From: Tetradesmus obliquus
Lineage: Eukaryota > Chlorophyta > Chlorophyceae > Sphaeropleales > Scenedesmaceae
Direction: 5' to 3'
Length of the DNA stretch: 64,000 nucleotides
Assembly (NCBI GenBank): GCA_030272155.1
Contig: CP126194.1
Coordinates: 1,603,501-1,667,500 of the forward strand
In this document: piece after piece, positions 37,514 to 49,286 of the stretch
Layout: each line of letters begins with the position of its first letter
Position numbering within the stretch: position 1 is the first letter of the stretch
Program-made: the position numbers and the translations under genes
Notes under the pieces: model-generated
The model's database searches: none
Seen by the model: the letters and a program-made list of their open reading frames with translations, nothing else
What the model was told of the DNA's origin: nothing

Positions 37514-38207
37514 ATGCAGAGCCGCACCTGCACCTTCGCGTTGCTATTCGTAGCCTTTGTTGCCGTGTGTGACTGCATAAGTGCACAGCAACCCACGAAG
37601 AAGCCACCGCCTGTTGCCTCTGGCCAGCAGCAGAAGCAGCAGCAACAACAGCAACAGCAGGCCTCTATACTTCCTTCAGCCAGCACCAAGCCATCAAGCA
37701 AGCTGGTAGAACTCAAACAACCTGTCAAAATCACCGCCAGCAGCGGCCAAGGGCAGCCAGAGCAGGCACAGCTGTACGAGTGTGTGTTGTGCAGCAAGCC
37801 AGTTGGTGGAGGGGCGCGTGCTGCTGCTGCTTCTGCCTCAGCGCAGCAGCAGGCAGTGGCTGCTCTGCAGGCGGTGGGCATACAGGTAAGCAAGGTGCAG
37901 GATGCTGAGGCCAAAGCATCGGGTGTTGCGGCGTCACCAACTATCCTGCGCTGGGGCATAACTCGCAAGTGCTGTTATTGAAATTGGGCATCAGTGACCA
38001 GAGCTGCTGTGAAACACCAGCAGGAAGCACACTGCTTGAATGTCTTCCTTTGTGCTGCTGTGCTGTCTTGACTGCTTGTGCTGGCCGCAGGTCAACGGCA
38101 GGTTTGGCATCCAGGCCTCTGTGCGCATGACAGCCCGCCAGGCAGCCAGCAAGGCAGTGCAGGACAACTGCTGCTACACAGTGCGCTCAATGGCCGCTCA
38201 TGGCTGA
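37514..38207 (+). CDS. Small secreted Gln-rich protein, unrecognised family
   Basis: Two exons, 37514-37885 and 38091-38207, join in phase 0 with strong GTAAGC and CCGCAG sites, giving 162 aa. Residues 1-24 are a clear signal peptide (TCTFALLFVAFVAVCDC then SAQQ). A Lys/Pro then poly-Gln stretch follows, then YECVLCSKPVGGGA with a CxxC, and a C-terminal region FGIQASVRMTARQAASKAV ending DNCCY. Paired Cys suggest disulfides or a small metal site. Function unknown; the exon structure and leader argue that it is real. Confidence 0.6.
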
Positions 38208-38522
38208 CACGGAGTTGGTGTCGTATCAGCGTGTGAAAGAGAGGCAGACGCACCAGCAGTTGACTAGAACATCCACATAAACAGAGCAGTCGAGACACAA
38301 TCTGCAGCAGCAGCAGCCTCTGCAGCGCAGTGCAGCTGTCAGTGAGCGCGTGACGTGGTCGTTGCGTCTGTGACACCTGCACTACAGCAGGCTTGTGACA
38401 GCAAGAATACGATGTGTTAAGAATGGCTGCTACAGCCATGAGCGCGGCACATGCCGCTTGTTCAGGCCAACAGTGCTGACGGAGTGAGCTAGGCTGAGAT
38501 GGGATGGAGCGCCAGCAGCAGC

Positions 38523-38559
<37 letters not shown>

Positions 38560-38887
38560 GCGCCACATGATCAATGCTGAAGCCTGCAGAGGTGAGCATC
38601 TGCACGGGGCAGCTGTGTGCAGCAGCTGTGCTGTTCTTATTATTATACATGCTACCTGAGCTGTTGCTGCTTCATCTTGTGGTCCGCAAATAATGTTAAA
38701 CTCTGTTGCCGGTTATCATCTTGGCCACCGGGCATCAGGCACCAATACTCTTGCAGGGTAGCTGCTGCGGCATGCTGTTTTGCTGTGTTGTGCACACCAT
38801 ATGCACGTGCCGGCCTCACAAACAAAAGGTGGCTTTTTTTCATCAAGAGTAGCGGCACTGCGATCTGCTGTGAACTCAGTGCTGTCA

Positions 38888-38924
<37 letters not shown>

Positions 38925-39816
38925 AGGTGCGCATGTTGTACTGTCTGAGGGCACCCTGCTGCCCACAGCTGCTGGTTTTTTCGCCTGGGTGCATGCTGGA
39001 GAAAGGCAGGCATGACAAGCTCAGGGGTGAGCTTTTGGCGTGGCACAGGCAGCAGCAAGCAACGTGGTAGGACAGCTGCAGCTGCAGCGGCATGGCATGT
39101 GCAATCGATACATGATTGTGCTACCTTGCTGCAAAGTTTGAAGCACCATCGTTTGCAGCTAGCCGGTATGCAGGGACAGATGTGATCCTGGCACCATCAA
39201 CTGCAGCTGCAGCAAGGGCGGCTGGGGCATGGTTGTGTCAGCTTGTCGGGTAAGTTGTGTTCTGTTAGCGTCTGCAGGGGGTCTGACTGAGCGCAGTGCT
39301 GCTTGCAATAGCAGCAACACACTTCACTCAGCTCAGGACTCCATCAGGGGTCTCAATTGGGGCAACTTGATGATAGCTCACTTGCGTGCTCGCTGCCACC
39401 GCTGCTGCTGTTGCAGGTGATGATGCATGAGGCAGCCCCAGCCATGCAGCACCGGCAGATCACGTGGCGCACAGGTAGGGGCAGTATCGCTTGGCACAGC
39501 ACACCCAGCCCCCCTTCAAGTAGCAGTTTTCTGTTGTGTGCTCTGCAATGCCTCAGGTGTGGCAGCCATTCCAATAGCAGCAGCTGTGTTGTGCCTGCAG
39601 GCGCAGCTGCAGGGCTGCGTGCACTTCTTTTGACTGGATGCTGCTGTCTGCTGCCGCTGCTGCATGTTACCAGGCCATGGCTGCATGTTCTGGGGACAGG
39701 GTGTCACTACTGTTACACCTAACGTTATCCGCAACAGGTGAGCTGGTTTGTGAATGCTTGTGCTGCGGCTGTGGGCTAGGCTTTATTATGTAGTGCCATT
39801 CTAAGTGCCGTTAGCC
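38208..39816. other. Sparse region with possible isolated exons
   Basis: CAG/CTG tracts lie at 38,523-38,556 and 38,891-38,926. Two acceptor-preceded open stretches (from about 38,927, and 39,418-39,472 encoding VMMHEAAPAMQHRQITWR with a GTAGGG donor) look exon-like, but I cannot link them to a gene or family. Confidence 0.3.
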
Positions 39817-40023
39817 ATGGCAGCTGAAGCAGGGGACATAGATGCGGCAGCGGATGCAAGCACAGCGCCATGGGCTGCACAGCGCCGCTGGAACAACGCA
39901 CATAAAGAGTACTTTGCAGAGCGCATGCGATCCAAGTACCAGACAGATGCAGCTTTCAGGAAGATCCATATTGTGCGTGTGCTGCAAAGCAGGCAGCGCA
40001 GGATGGAAGCCAGGACAGCATAG
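39817..40023 (+). CDS. Small basic ORF next to the helicase unit
   Basis: 68 codons from ATG to TAG. The basic, helical core WNNAHKEYFAERMRSKYQTD followed by FRKIHIVRVLQSRQRRMEAR is compatible with a small nucleic-acid-binding peptide. It converges on the D5-like helicase ORF 64 bases away. It could be an accessory ORF of the same mobile unit or an exon of an unseen gene; not recognised. Confidence 0.35.
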   Translation: MAAEAGDIDAAADASTAPWAAQRRWNNAHKEYFAERMRSKYQTDAAFRKIHIVRVLQSRQRRMEARTA

Positions 40024-40086
40024 CATTACTTGCCCGCTCCACGTGTGAGTTACAAAGCTACTTCTTGTTCAAGTTATCTTGCAGGC

Positions 40087-41709
40087 TCAGAAGCCGCCAT
40101 CTTCTGAGCTTGCCGTCTCACTTCCATCCATGTCTAGCACGGCATCCCCCTCTGCGCCTCCTGACATGAAGTTGGCCCTCACCAACTCCGCGTGCAGGAC
40201 TGCCCAGTCCACCTCCCAGCCACCAAGGCGCGCCGGCCCAATGTTCTTCGCCTTGCGCAGCGGCCCTCGAGCCTGGCCAGGGGTCTTGTTGCTGGCGTAT
40301 CTGTAGTGCAGCTGCTGGCCAAATTTCATGCATGTGTGGGCTGGTGCGGCCCCTTTGGCCCAGGCGCTGCTCTCACCCCACTCCACATAGCCTGCGTACA
40401 GCCCTGCAGTGGTCAGCGCCTGCACCTGAGGAGGCGTAGGCTGCCCTTTGCATGCTGCGGCTTCGCAGTCCGCCAGGTGCGTCTCCACGCTGTGCACAGC
40501 CCACTGGGTTATGGTGTCAGCTGTCTGCAGTGCTGACATGCGAGCTGCACTGGTTATGTGGGTGCGGAACAATGCCTGCATGTTGGTGACTGCTGACAGG
40601 TCCAGCTGCTTCCAGTGCTCAAACACCGCCTTGAGGTTGCGCTTGTCCTCCTTCCACTTGTAGATGTGGCTCCAGAACTCTGTGTCCCCCACACGCTCCT
40701 GGGAGAACTGGGTGGCAAAGAAGCGCCGGTTGGTCTCCACAAGGCCAGCGTCGTTGCCGGTGACAACCCACCGCGCCTGGTTGCGCACGGTGATCTGACG
40801 CAAGTACTTCTGGTTCACCTGCACTGTCTTTGCTGTCAGCAGGTGGCGCACCTTGCCTGCGTTCCTCCTCAAGTCCTCGCTCTCGTTCACGTGCACCACC
40901 AGCTTGTTCAGCAGCCCCACTGCGTGGTCACCCAGCAGCTCCTGCGTGGGCGACGCCGTGGTGGTGACGTACTCGGCCCCAATGATTTCCTCCATCATGT
41001 CCATCAGCGTGTCCTTCCCAGCACCCCTGGCGTGCGAGCTGGTTGACCAACCAGCCTGGCTGTGCTGGCCGGGCCGTTGTACCAGGTCCGCAAAGAAGAT
41101 GTTGATGATGTGGGCTGCCTTAGGGTCATCGTTGCTCGCCAGCCTCAGCAGCTCCTCATACCCCCAGATGTCCTCGGAGCTCTCCTCCTCCCACTTCTCG
41201 GCTGCAAAGCCTGTGAAGAGGTTATACACTCGAGGTGGGCAAAGTAGCGGTGGTGGCAGGAACTCCACCTTGCTGAAGCAGCGGGCATCGGGGTCCTTCA
41301 TCCACAGCTCAGTGAACGGCACGTCAACAGCCTTGAATCCTTGCTTGGTCTCCTTGGCCGCCAGCAGCCGAAGGCTCTGGTGGCTGTCCTTCAGCTCTTT
41401 CGTTGGCATCATGTGCATGCTGTCACCGGTGGCGCTGCCTGTCTCTGCCAGCTTGACAAAGCAGTGTGGCTTCATCACCATGAAATGGCTAAGCTCAAAC
41501 ACTGACCTCAGCGCTCCGTAACTCTGTGCCCCCACTGCAGGCTCTTTGCGCGTGGTGGTATGTAGTCTGTGCCGCGCCTGCAGCGTTGACAGGCAGGCAC
41601 TGTGAGGATCATTGCATGACAGCAAGGTGCCTGTTGAGAGCAAGCTGTCAGCAGTTAGTGACACACACACCGTGGTGCTGGAGCGCTGCTTGCAGCAGTT
41701 GCTCACCAT
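40087..41709 (-). CDS. D5-like primase-helicase (superfamily 3 helicase), viral or mobile-element type
   Basis: An uninterrupted 540-codon frame. Residues 160-220 have the linker typical of large-DNA-virus and phage D5 proteins (VYNLFTGF, then IINIFFADLVQRPGQ). Walker A is ARGAGKDT at about 227-234, Walker B LLNKLVVHVNES at about 266-277, motif C ARWVVTGND at about 312-320, and an arginine finger ETNRRFF at about 325-331. Such SF3 helicases unwind DNA as hexamers during replication of viruses, plasmids and some mobile elements. No primase active site is visible, so the N-terminal half may be divergent. An acceptor at 41,577 could start the true exon. The ATG at 41,709 falls only two bases after the stop of the upstream frame. 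No capsid, polymerase or integrase is seen nearby, so an endogenous virus fragment, a transposon or a domesticated gene are all possible. Confidence 0.7.
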   Translation of the reverse strand: MVSNCCKQRSSTTVCVSLTADSLLSTGTLLSCNDPHSACLSTLQARHRLHTTTRKEPAVGAQSYGALRSVFELSHFMVMKPHCFVKLAETGSATGDSMHMMPTKELKDSHQSLRLLAAKETKQGFKAVDVPFTELWMKDPDARCFSKVEFLPPPLLCPPRVYNLFTGFAAEKWEEESSEDIWGYEELLRLASNDDPKAAHIINIFFADLVQRPGQHSQAGWSTSSHARGAGKDTLMDMMEEIIGAEYVTTTASPTQELLGDHAVGLLNKLVVHVNESEDLRRNAGKVRHLLTAKTVQVNQKYLRQITVRNQARWVVTGNDAGLVETNRRFFATQFSQERVGDTEFWSHIYKWKEDKRNLKAVFEHWKQLDLSAVTNMQALFRTHITSAARMSALQTADTITQWAVHSVETHLADCEAAACKGQPTPPQVQALTTAGLYAGYVEWGESSAWAKGAAPAHTCMKFGQQLHYRYASNKTPGQARGPLRKAKNIGPARLGGWEVDWAVLHAELVRANFMSGGAEGDAVLDMDGSETASSEDGGF

Positions 41710-41713
41710 TGCT

Positions 41714-44464
41714 TCAGGCTCCCAGGTTCTCCAGCAGCTGTGTCAGTGCATAGGCCATCTGCAGCTGCACTGCCTCCAGGGTCCTGATAGTGCCCTGTGC
41801 ATCTCTCGTTAGGCTGCCACGCAGGGACAGATCTGCCTTGAATTCAGTCACAGCTGCATCTGGCAGGGGGCTGTGCAAGTCAATGCGCAGCTTGTCCCTG
41901 CCCACCTTGACTGTGGTGAGCGGTGCCTCAATGCCTGCAGGTGTGCAGCACAAAGTTTGCTGAGGCAACTAGGCAGTTACTCAAGTCATAACAGTTGTGC
42001 AGGCAGCTCACAGCAGCATGCAGCTGACACCTCAGCCGCTTATCAGCTCACCTGGCTGCAGGCAGCGGCCAAACAGGAGCCTGAAGGCGCAGCGCACTGC
42101 TGAGAAGGCGTTGTTGGCGCTGGTGACCCTGCCTCCAGACAGCCGCTCCATGGCCAGCAGCCTGTGTGGTGTCAAGGTGAGAGCACAGCAGGGGTTTCAG
42201 CAGTTTGCTTTTTAATCATCAGCATATTCCTGTAGCAGGTTCAGGCAACGCCCCACATACACACCTGTCTGTGACAATGTCAGCGCCAATCAGCAGTGGA
42301 TCATCATGTGGAGACAGCAGCTGCAGCAGAGCCTGAAGGTGTAGCGGCAGATTCCTGTTTCCCGAGCTGTCCAGGCAGGCTGCATCGGCCTCACTCTGCT
42401 GCCGGAACTCCTGCAGCTTAGCCTTGAGCTGTTTGGGAGTAAGTTTGACCCTTATGCTGCCGCTGCTGCTTTCAGTGCTGCTTGACGCCATCAGGTGGCG
42501 CCACAGTGGAACACCAACCTCACAGCATGCCCGAGCCTGCTGCTTGGCCAGGGTGCTGTTGAGACGCATGCGGCTGCCACGTGCACAAGGAGTGGTGAGC
42601 ACCTGCACAGCAGATACAGCAGAGCAGTGAGATCACATGCGTTGCTTGCTTGCAGGACACTCCTCCTGCTGCGTGCTGAGCGGGGTCAGGCAGGACATAG
42701 ACACCTGTTGGTGCAGTACTGATCTGTTCACAACTGACAAGCATTCACCTTGTACACAATGCGTGTTGTACTGCCTGCACCGTCATGGTGGACTTGCATA
42801 TCACCACTTCCCGCTGCTGCTGCTGCTACCGCTGGTGCTTGCACAGCTGATGAGAAGGTTGTGTCCAACTGCTGCCTGTGCTTCTGTTGCTGCATCGCCT
42901 CAGGCAAGTAGTCATCATCGCTTGTGTCACTCAGGGCCTGCCTGCCTGGCCTGACAGCCACTTCAACCTCCTCCTGCTGAACAAGCCTTGCTGGCAGGCC
43001 AGGCTGACCCATACGCTGCTTCTTGGTGCTGCTGTACTGAGCTGACCCCCTGGCATCAGATGGGGAAACTGGTGACTGCACATTGTCACCTGGCACAGCT
43101 GGTGTTGGGGCTGGTCCAGCTGCTGCAACACCAGCTAGCCCAAGTGCAGCAGGCAGCCCCACCCCAGTCATTGCAGCCACTGGCTGCCCAGCAACACCGT
43201 GAAGCAAACCCTGGACCTGCATCAGCTGCTGTAATGGTGAGGCCTGCAAAGACTGCCCCAGCAGCTGCTGCAGCAGTGAGGGTGGCTGTGCAGCGGCCGG
43301 CTGCAGTAACTGAAGCAACACAGGAAGCTGCACACCCAACGCCTGTTGAGGAGGTTGCAGCAGCTGTTGCAGTGTCTGAAGCTGCCCCAGCGCACCAGCT
43401 AGCGGCATCTGCGGCCCCAGCAGCTGCTGAAGGAGAGCTGGCTGGCCTGGGGCTGCCCCAGCTGCTGTTGCACTGCCCTGCAACTGCAGCAACTGGTCCA
43501 GCAGAGTTGGCTGCTGCTGTGCTGACCCTGCACCTGCTGCTGGCTGCAGGGACACAGCAGCTTCTGGTGTTGCAGCCAGGCCCTGCTGCTGCGGCTGTGT
43601 TGCTGGAGCATCCTCACCCAAGTCATCACTATCAGCTGACTCATCAGCCCAGCCCTGCTGGACTGGTGCTGGCTTCCTAGGCCGCAAGCGTGTGCTTGTG
43701 ATGGTCCTGACAGGTGAGGGCTGCTGACTCTCAGTTGCTGTGGTGTCAAACTCATCCTGCTGGCCTGTGGCAGTATCCTGCTGCATGCTGCCACCAGCTT
43801 GGCCTGCACTGCTGCTGCTGCTGACGCTGCTGTGCTTCTTCTTGACTGCAGGAGGCCCTGAAGCAACCAGGTCTTCCATCCAGCTGCGCTGCAGATAACC
43901 CAGCAACCCACGCCTCTGTGCTGCTGCCCTGAACTGCTGCTGGTGTGCCAAATGCCCTGAACCTGCTGCTTAAAAGGCGGTACGTGCACACCTCTGCACC
44001 TTGCTGCAGGTACAGCTGCTCCACTGGCTTGCAAACCTCCCAGTGAAGGCGCTTCAGCTGCTGGTGTGGGTGTACAACGCTGTACATGCGCACGCTGTCC
44101 CTGATGGGCGCCTTGTTGCACAGGGCCTTGATGTCCCTGAAAGCACCATTGTCTGACAGAGTGATGTCACCAATGCTGATGATGCTGTTACAGAACAGAG
44201 CCTGGCTCAGGTGAGGCTGCTTTTCATCGGCATAGAGTGGCTGTGGTGCTTTAACTACCACAGTACAGCCTGGCTGCAGCAGTGCCAGCGCTTGCATCCC
44301 TTGCTGCAGTAGTAGTCACCAGCTGGCACGCTAGGTAGACCCAGGCAGTGCGTGTGGTTGCCTGTGTTGCATGTGCTGCACAAGAGCATGTTTTCTGCAT
44401 CATCTTTCTGCTTGCACACAGAACAGAAGGGATCTTCATCATCAAACGCAACTGTAGCTGCCAT
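41714..44464 (-). CDS. PHD-finger protein, multi-exon, probably part of the same mobile unit
   Basis: The ATG at 44,464 starts a C4HC3 PHD finger: FCSVCKQKDDAENMLLCSTC, then NTGNHTHCLGLP and GDYYCSKGC. PHD fingers read histone tails and also occur in some transposon proteins. Downstream frames: 44,297 to about 44,000 (VVVKAPQPLYADEKQPHLSQ), a Gln/Pro/Leu-rich exon 43,951-42,749, then 42,605-42,265 (RVKLTPKQLKAKLQEFRQQS), 42,161-42,052 and 41,934-41,714 (VGRDKLRIDLHSPLPD), the last three joined in phase. The PHD and the next block are in different frames with no obvious intron, so a frameshift or a separate start at 44,297 is possible. The combination with a D5-like helicase immediately downstream is unusual. 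Family not recognised beyond the PHD. Confidence 0.5.
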
Positions 44465-44597
44465 ACTGCGGTGGTGACTCGTTTCTGTTTACCGTCTGCA
44501 GGTGGCAGTTTGCAGGGCTCCCTGCAGCAAGATGAGCAGCAGCAGTGTGCAGGACTGAGTGTCCAGAAGCAGGAAATCCTGGCATAACACTTGGTGC

Positions 44598-44765
44598 CAC
44601 AAGGGGCCCAGCAAGGGCCCAGCAAGGGGCCAGCAGGGGGCCAGCAGGGGGCCAGCAGGGGCCCAGCAGTAGGCCAGCAGGGGGCCAGCAGTAGGCCAGC
44701 AGTAGGCCAGCAGGGGGCCAATAGGGGGCCAGCATCAGGCCAATAGGGGCCCAGCAGAGGGCCAG
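44598..44765. repeat. 11-bp minisatellite (GGCCAGCAGGG)n
   Basis: About 14 imperfect copies of an 11-base unit, with GGCCAGCAGTA and GGCCAATAGGG variants, just left of the inverted duplication. Confidence 0.9.
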
Positions 44766-44870
44766 CAGCATGCCAGGAGTGCCAGCATGTACATTGAGTG
44801 CCAGGCATGCAAGTAAAGCATGTCTGCTGTGGGTGTTGATACTTGTGAACTGTAACAAGGTACTTCGGCA

Positions 44871-45047
44871 TCGTTTGACAGGCGTGAACAATCGCATATG
44901 ACGTCACAACAGTACGCTGTGCCACTGATGCTGCAGCTTACTTGACAGATTGCTGAATGCTGCAAGCGCCTGCAGATGTAGCCTCCGCACGGTTTGTTGA
45001 CGGAATAGAGCGTGTAGCTAGCCAACGGCATTTTGCTTTGTACGGAG
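44871..45047 (+). repeat. Old diverged copy of the arabinokinase 3'-flank, at the left junction
   Basis: Aligns by eye with about 45,705-45,905 (TGACAGGCGT...AACAA, GATGCTGCAGCTTACTT, TTAGCCAA/CTAGCCAAC...GGCAT...TTTGCT) in direct orientation, at much lower identity than the big inverted arms. Confidence 0.6.
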
Positions 45048-45571
45048 GTAGTGAACCTCCTGCAGCATTACTAGGATCACTGGAAACTCTGGGTGAATTG
45101 ATTTTCTGTTATTTGTTGGTTACAAGGGGAAGCGTAACCCTACCAGCTGGCCATACACACCAACCAGACGAATCTGAGTTGATGTTCCGATCACATGCTA
45201 GATACAGCGCTTGCGGGTTGGGCAGTGGTGGCACCAATCACATTGTCAACATTGTGCGGGGGCACATGCTGGCTGCACCGAAAGCCGGCAGGGCGCCTGC
45301 TTTGTACGGGGCTAAGATTACGGGTGGTGGGTGTGGCGGTACGGTTTGTGTTCTAGGGCTTGCTGGCAGTGCAGGCCAGGCTGCTGTTGACGCAGTCTTG
45401 TCGCAGTACCAGCAGGAGACTGGCTATGCTCCCTTTGTGTTTGCTGGCAGTAGTTTGGGGTCGCGGAAGTGGGCATCTGCGGTTACGCAGGCGCAGGGAA
45501 GCAGGAGGTGGGCAGTGATTGCGTGTGCTCACAGGGTGCCAACAGGTACAAACATGTGCCAAGGGGTGTGA
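45048..45571 (+). pseudogene. Truncated duplicate of L-arabinokinase C-terminus
   Basis: Carries the final GHMP-kinase portion: SHARYSACGLGSGGTNHIV and the third GHMP motif YGAKITGGGCGGTVCVLG, ending at TGA 45,569-45,571. Homology to the right copy stops at about 45,048 (TAGTGAACC), so the upstream kinase exons are missing. Inside the retained part the frame is open, which suggests a recent duplication. Confidence 0.85.
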
Positions 45572-47007
45572 GGACGTCTGTCACGTCCTCTGGGTGCTAG
45601 GGTTGCAAAACATTGTAACGGATTCCCAAGAAAACATTCCAACAACAAAAGATTGCTTATATTGCAGTCCAATTTCATAAGTGTAACAGACACTGCAGTA
45701 TTCTGTGACAGGCGTAACAAACGCACTTGATGTCACATCAGTATGCTGGCGTATGGATGCTGCAGCTTACTTTGTATGTTCTGTCACTGTATAGTACCAG
45801 CGTCTACAAACGTTGGCCTCAGTACTGATTTCTGGTTAATTCAAGTTGTGTATTTAGCCAATGGCATGACTCACAGAGCCTGTAGAAGTGTGCACTTTGC
45901 TGGCGGCTCACTGCCGCTGACCTTCTGTACAAAGTAACAGCACTCCAAGCATGCAAGCAAGCAGAAGAACCTTCTGTGCGCTGTTGCGTTCACCCTTCCA
46001 TCGTACAGAAACATTTTTGGCAGCAACTTCAACTTCTTTCACCATTCCTAAGGACCTTTTTCTCACTCATGTCCCGATTCTGACACACATGTGGTGCAGT
46101 GCCTTTGCAATCGTCAAGCAGTAGGAAGGGTGTTGTGCCTCACTGTTGACCTGCAACCAAATTGTGTTGCATTGTTGGCCATAGCCATGTGTACACTCGA
46201 TACTTGTTTCCTTGACTGTATTCTCTGCCACGATTGTCAGCGCATTGTCACAGTGGTGATGCTGTGTTCTATTGCATTTCTGTTACCCCAGAGCTCAAGG
46301 TCACATCCATAACATGAGCAAGCCATGGGTCCAGAATCTGAGCAATAACTGTTCACGGCTTGAGAAGCAGCACCTACCGCATAACCCTCCACACGGTGTG
46401 TATTTACAAAAATTACATTACTCTCTTGCATACTCGGCAGCTAGTTCAGGCAGGCAGCGCCACAAGAGGCTGCCAGCAACCACCAGAATAACATATCATG
46501 GCCCATAAGGCTTGGTTTGCCGGACATAGCTGCTTCATACCTCATTGCGGAACGCCACACCAAACACCCCGCCTCAGCAAGTCTTGAGCAAATGAAATTG
46601 ATGCACAATCTTCAATGAGATGTCAATGCACCAATGCGAGTGTGTGCACTTCAGCAATGCTGACATGCAGCCAACCACATGGACCGGGCATGCCTACTCA
46701 CAAGCATGATTGGGCAGCACTGCTGTATGGCATACAGCACAAATATACCACCATGGTATTCGCATGATGTTCTTCACTCAATCAACTTGTAACACATTGC
46801 TGATCAGCACAGCAACATGTCACAAGCAAATGCCACACATGAAGTTGGCACTAAATCCTTAGCAACACACTAATACAGGAGTGTATTTCCCACCCAAAGC
46901 TGGCATACAGCCAATGTGTGCTGTCATAGCTTTTGCGATCCAGAATATTGTTCTGAGCCACACACAGAAAGGCTCAGCAGTGGGGCTGGAGCTGATTGTC
47001 CACATAC

Positions 47008-48405
47008 TTAGTTGATTGCGTCAAGGAGGCGCCTGCCGGCACCGCCGCCGCCAGAGCCACCACCACCACCACCAGCACCACCACCACTACCACCACCACC
47101 ACCGGCCGTCAGATCAATCGTGCCACCCTGGGCAGTTGCACCACCACCGGCGGCTGCCCCAGCATTAGAGATTGCGCCGGAGCCTCCAGCAGGCTGTGCA
47201 TTGGTGGTGCCAATACCACCCCTGATGGCTTGGTTGGATGCAATACCGCCTGCAGGAAGGGCGACACCACCTGCTGAAACACCTCCTGTAGCACCAGTGC
47301 CTGCTGAGGCCAGGCCACTGCCAGCAGTAGCTGACGCTGTGGGTGCGCTCAAGCCACCATCTGCACCACCAGCAGCGGCGACATTGCCACCACCACCAAG
47401 AGTGGTTGCAGACGTGCCTGAGCCTCCAGTGTTGCCAGCAGCTGTTGCGATCCCGGCATCAGTGCCTTCTGTGTTAGCAATGCCGTTGGTTGGATTGCCC
47501 GTACTACTGCCACCGGTAAAACCCCTGCCTGACGTGCCAGTTGTGGGGTTGCTAAGGCTTGCGCTGTCAACAACCCCGCTACTGCTGCCCTGGGCGACTC
47601 CTGTGGTAGCAACACCACCAGAGCGTGTGGTGCCAGCAAGGTAACTGCCGCTGCTGCCAGTGGTTGTGCCCGCGCCACCTCCAACAATGGCACCATTGGT
47701 GCCACCGACGTCGGCCGCCTCAGTAGACTTGCTGGACCTGTCAGAGCCACAAGTAATAGGCAGACAGCATGTGAGGGTGTCAACAATGTGGCAGCACACA
47801 AGTCCTGAAGGAGAGAAAACATCGCCATGCAACAAGGGTCACCACTTGCGCTGGCATGCAAGCATGATACTGGACTTATGTCTGCCAGCAGAATGGTGAT
47901 GCAGGAGTTTGGACACTTGTAAGATGCAGCCTGATGCTGCATAATGCTTCCGCTTGCAAAGCAGATGCAGTGCAGCAGTTGCGATGCCACAGCTGGCTGC
48001 ATGCACGCAGTATGCAGTAGAAACCTGCACCGAAACGCATCCTTCCATTGGTGCCGTTCCACCGAGAAACGCAACCTATACGCATCGCAAACAAACCAAC
48101 TCATGCACCTACATGGAAGAACTGCCGGAGACTGTAGTGCCACGGCTGGAAGCAACAACAGCACCGCCGCCGACGCCGCTGACGGAGCCACCCATGGACC
48201 CCTTTGTGGCACCGGATGCCACCTGCACTTTTGCGGCAGCAGGGGCTGGAGTTGGCTTGTTGTAGGTGACGGTGACAAACTTGAAAGGGCCGAAGAAGTT
48301 AAGGTTCCTGGCGGCCTCAACGTTGCTTGCGTGCATCACCAGCGCGAGCATGGCCAAGAGGGCCACAGCTGTGGCCCCCACTGGCTGCAGGACACCTCGC
48401 GTCAT
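47008..48405 (-). CDS. Glycine-rich secreted protein (left copy)
   Basis: Two exons, 48405-48113 and 47737-47008, phase 2 at the join, 340 aa. The N-terminus MTRGVLQPVGATAVALLAML with LVMHASNVEA is a signal peptide or anchor, followed by RNLNFFGPFKFVTVTYN. The rest is Gly/Thr/Ser/Ala-rich with GGGG blocks and ends GGAGRRLLDAIN. Such proteins are typical of cell-wall or extracellular matrix. The copy is virtually identical to 59996-61393, and in the same relation to the arabinokinase tail (convergent). The intron begins GTAGGT and ends TGACAG. Confidence 0.8.
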
Positions 48406-49286
48406 AACTCTTGGCGAACTACTGGCGGGGGCTCCTGTGGCAAGCAGCAAACAGCAGAGGTGGCTAAGTGAGCGCTATGTGTGGATATACATGCGGACCT
48501 GGCCTCACTGTTCACACTCTCGGTCGGCAAGGCAGTCTGCGCGGTGATGTTCACACCCATGCTGCCCACTGCAATCGTTGGGTTTAATGCACCACAATTT
48601 AGATATATACTACATCACCATGCATTGTAAAGGAAACTGGATCCTGAGGCTGCCTTGCAAGTGGTCCGAATCATTATATCATCGTGACTGAACCAGCCGT
48701 CTTCCAAGCTGTCTGTTGATATAAATGCACGACGAAAGCATTAAGTGATAATGAAAACAATGTATGAGGACGTTGACATAACCTGCTTCTCCGAAGTGGA
48801 TATCCCTGAGCAATCGCCGATGACCATAAGGAAACAAGGCCGCTATCTTCTGCTTTGGTGCTGTTTATAAGATCTAACCGTGTGTATGGCTCACCTGTGG
48901 CCTCCGACCGTGGTCAGCAGTGGCTTCAACTGTGAAGTGCGCAGTTAATCAGCACTGTTCACGAACAAGAATCCTTGCACAATGCACAACAATCAAGGTG
49001 AATGCAAGGTCTACAGCTGGCAGGCTATGTATAGTACATGCTTGCTTGTCTCTGTTTCACGATGTGTCACCAGTAACATGAGCTGCAGCTTCGCCTGACG
49101 TTGAGGCGTTGGACGTACCGGCCACACCCGTCAGAACGACAAGAGACGGGTAGTTATAGGCTGTAACAATATACAGCAATTCGTTGGCCGGTGCGCAACG
49201 ACTGCTCACGGGGCAGGCCGGCTGTAGCCAGCTGGCACCACTGCAAGCGGGTGGCACCTTAGAGTTTGCTCTGACTGTGGGGCAAT

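Noticed and set aside
47012-47644. Pro-rich plus-strand ORF of 210 codons (and its mirror at 60,757-61,389)
   Set aside because: Antisense of the Gly-rich coding exon (GGN codons read as NCC); lacks a signal peptide and exon structure.
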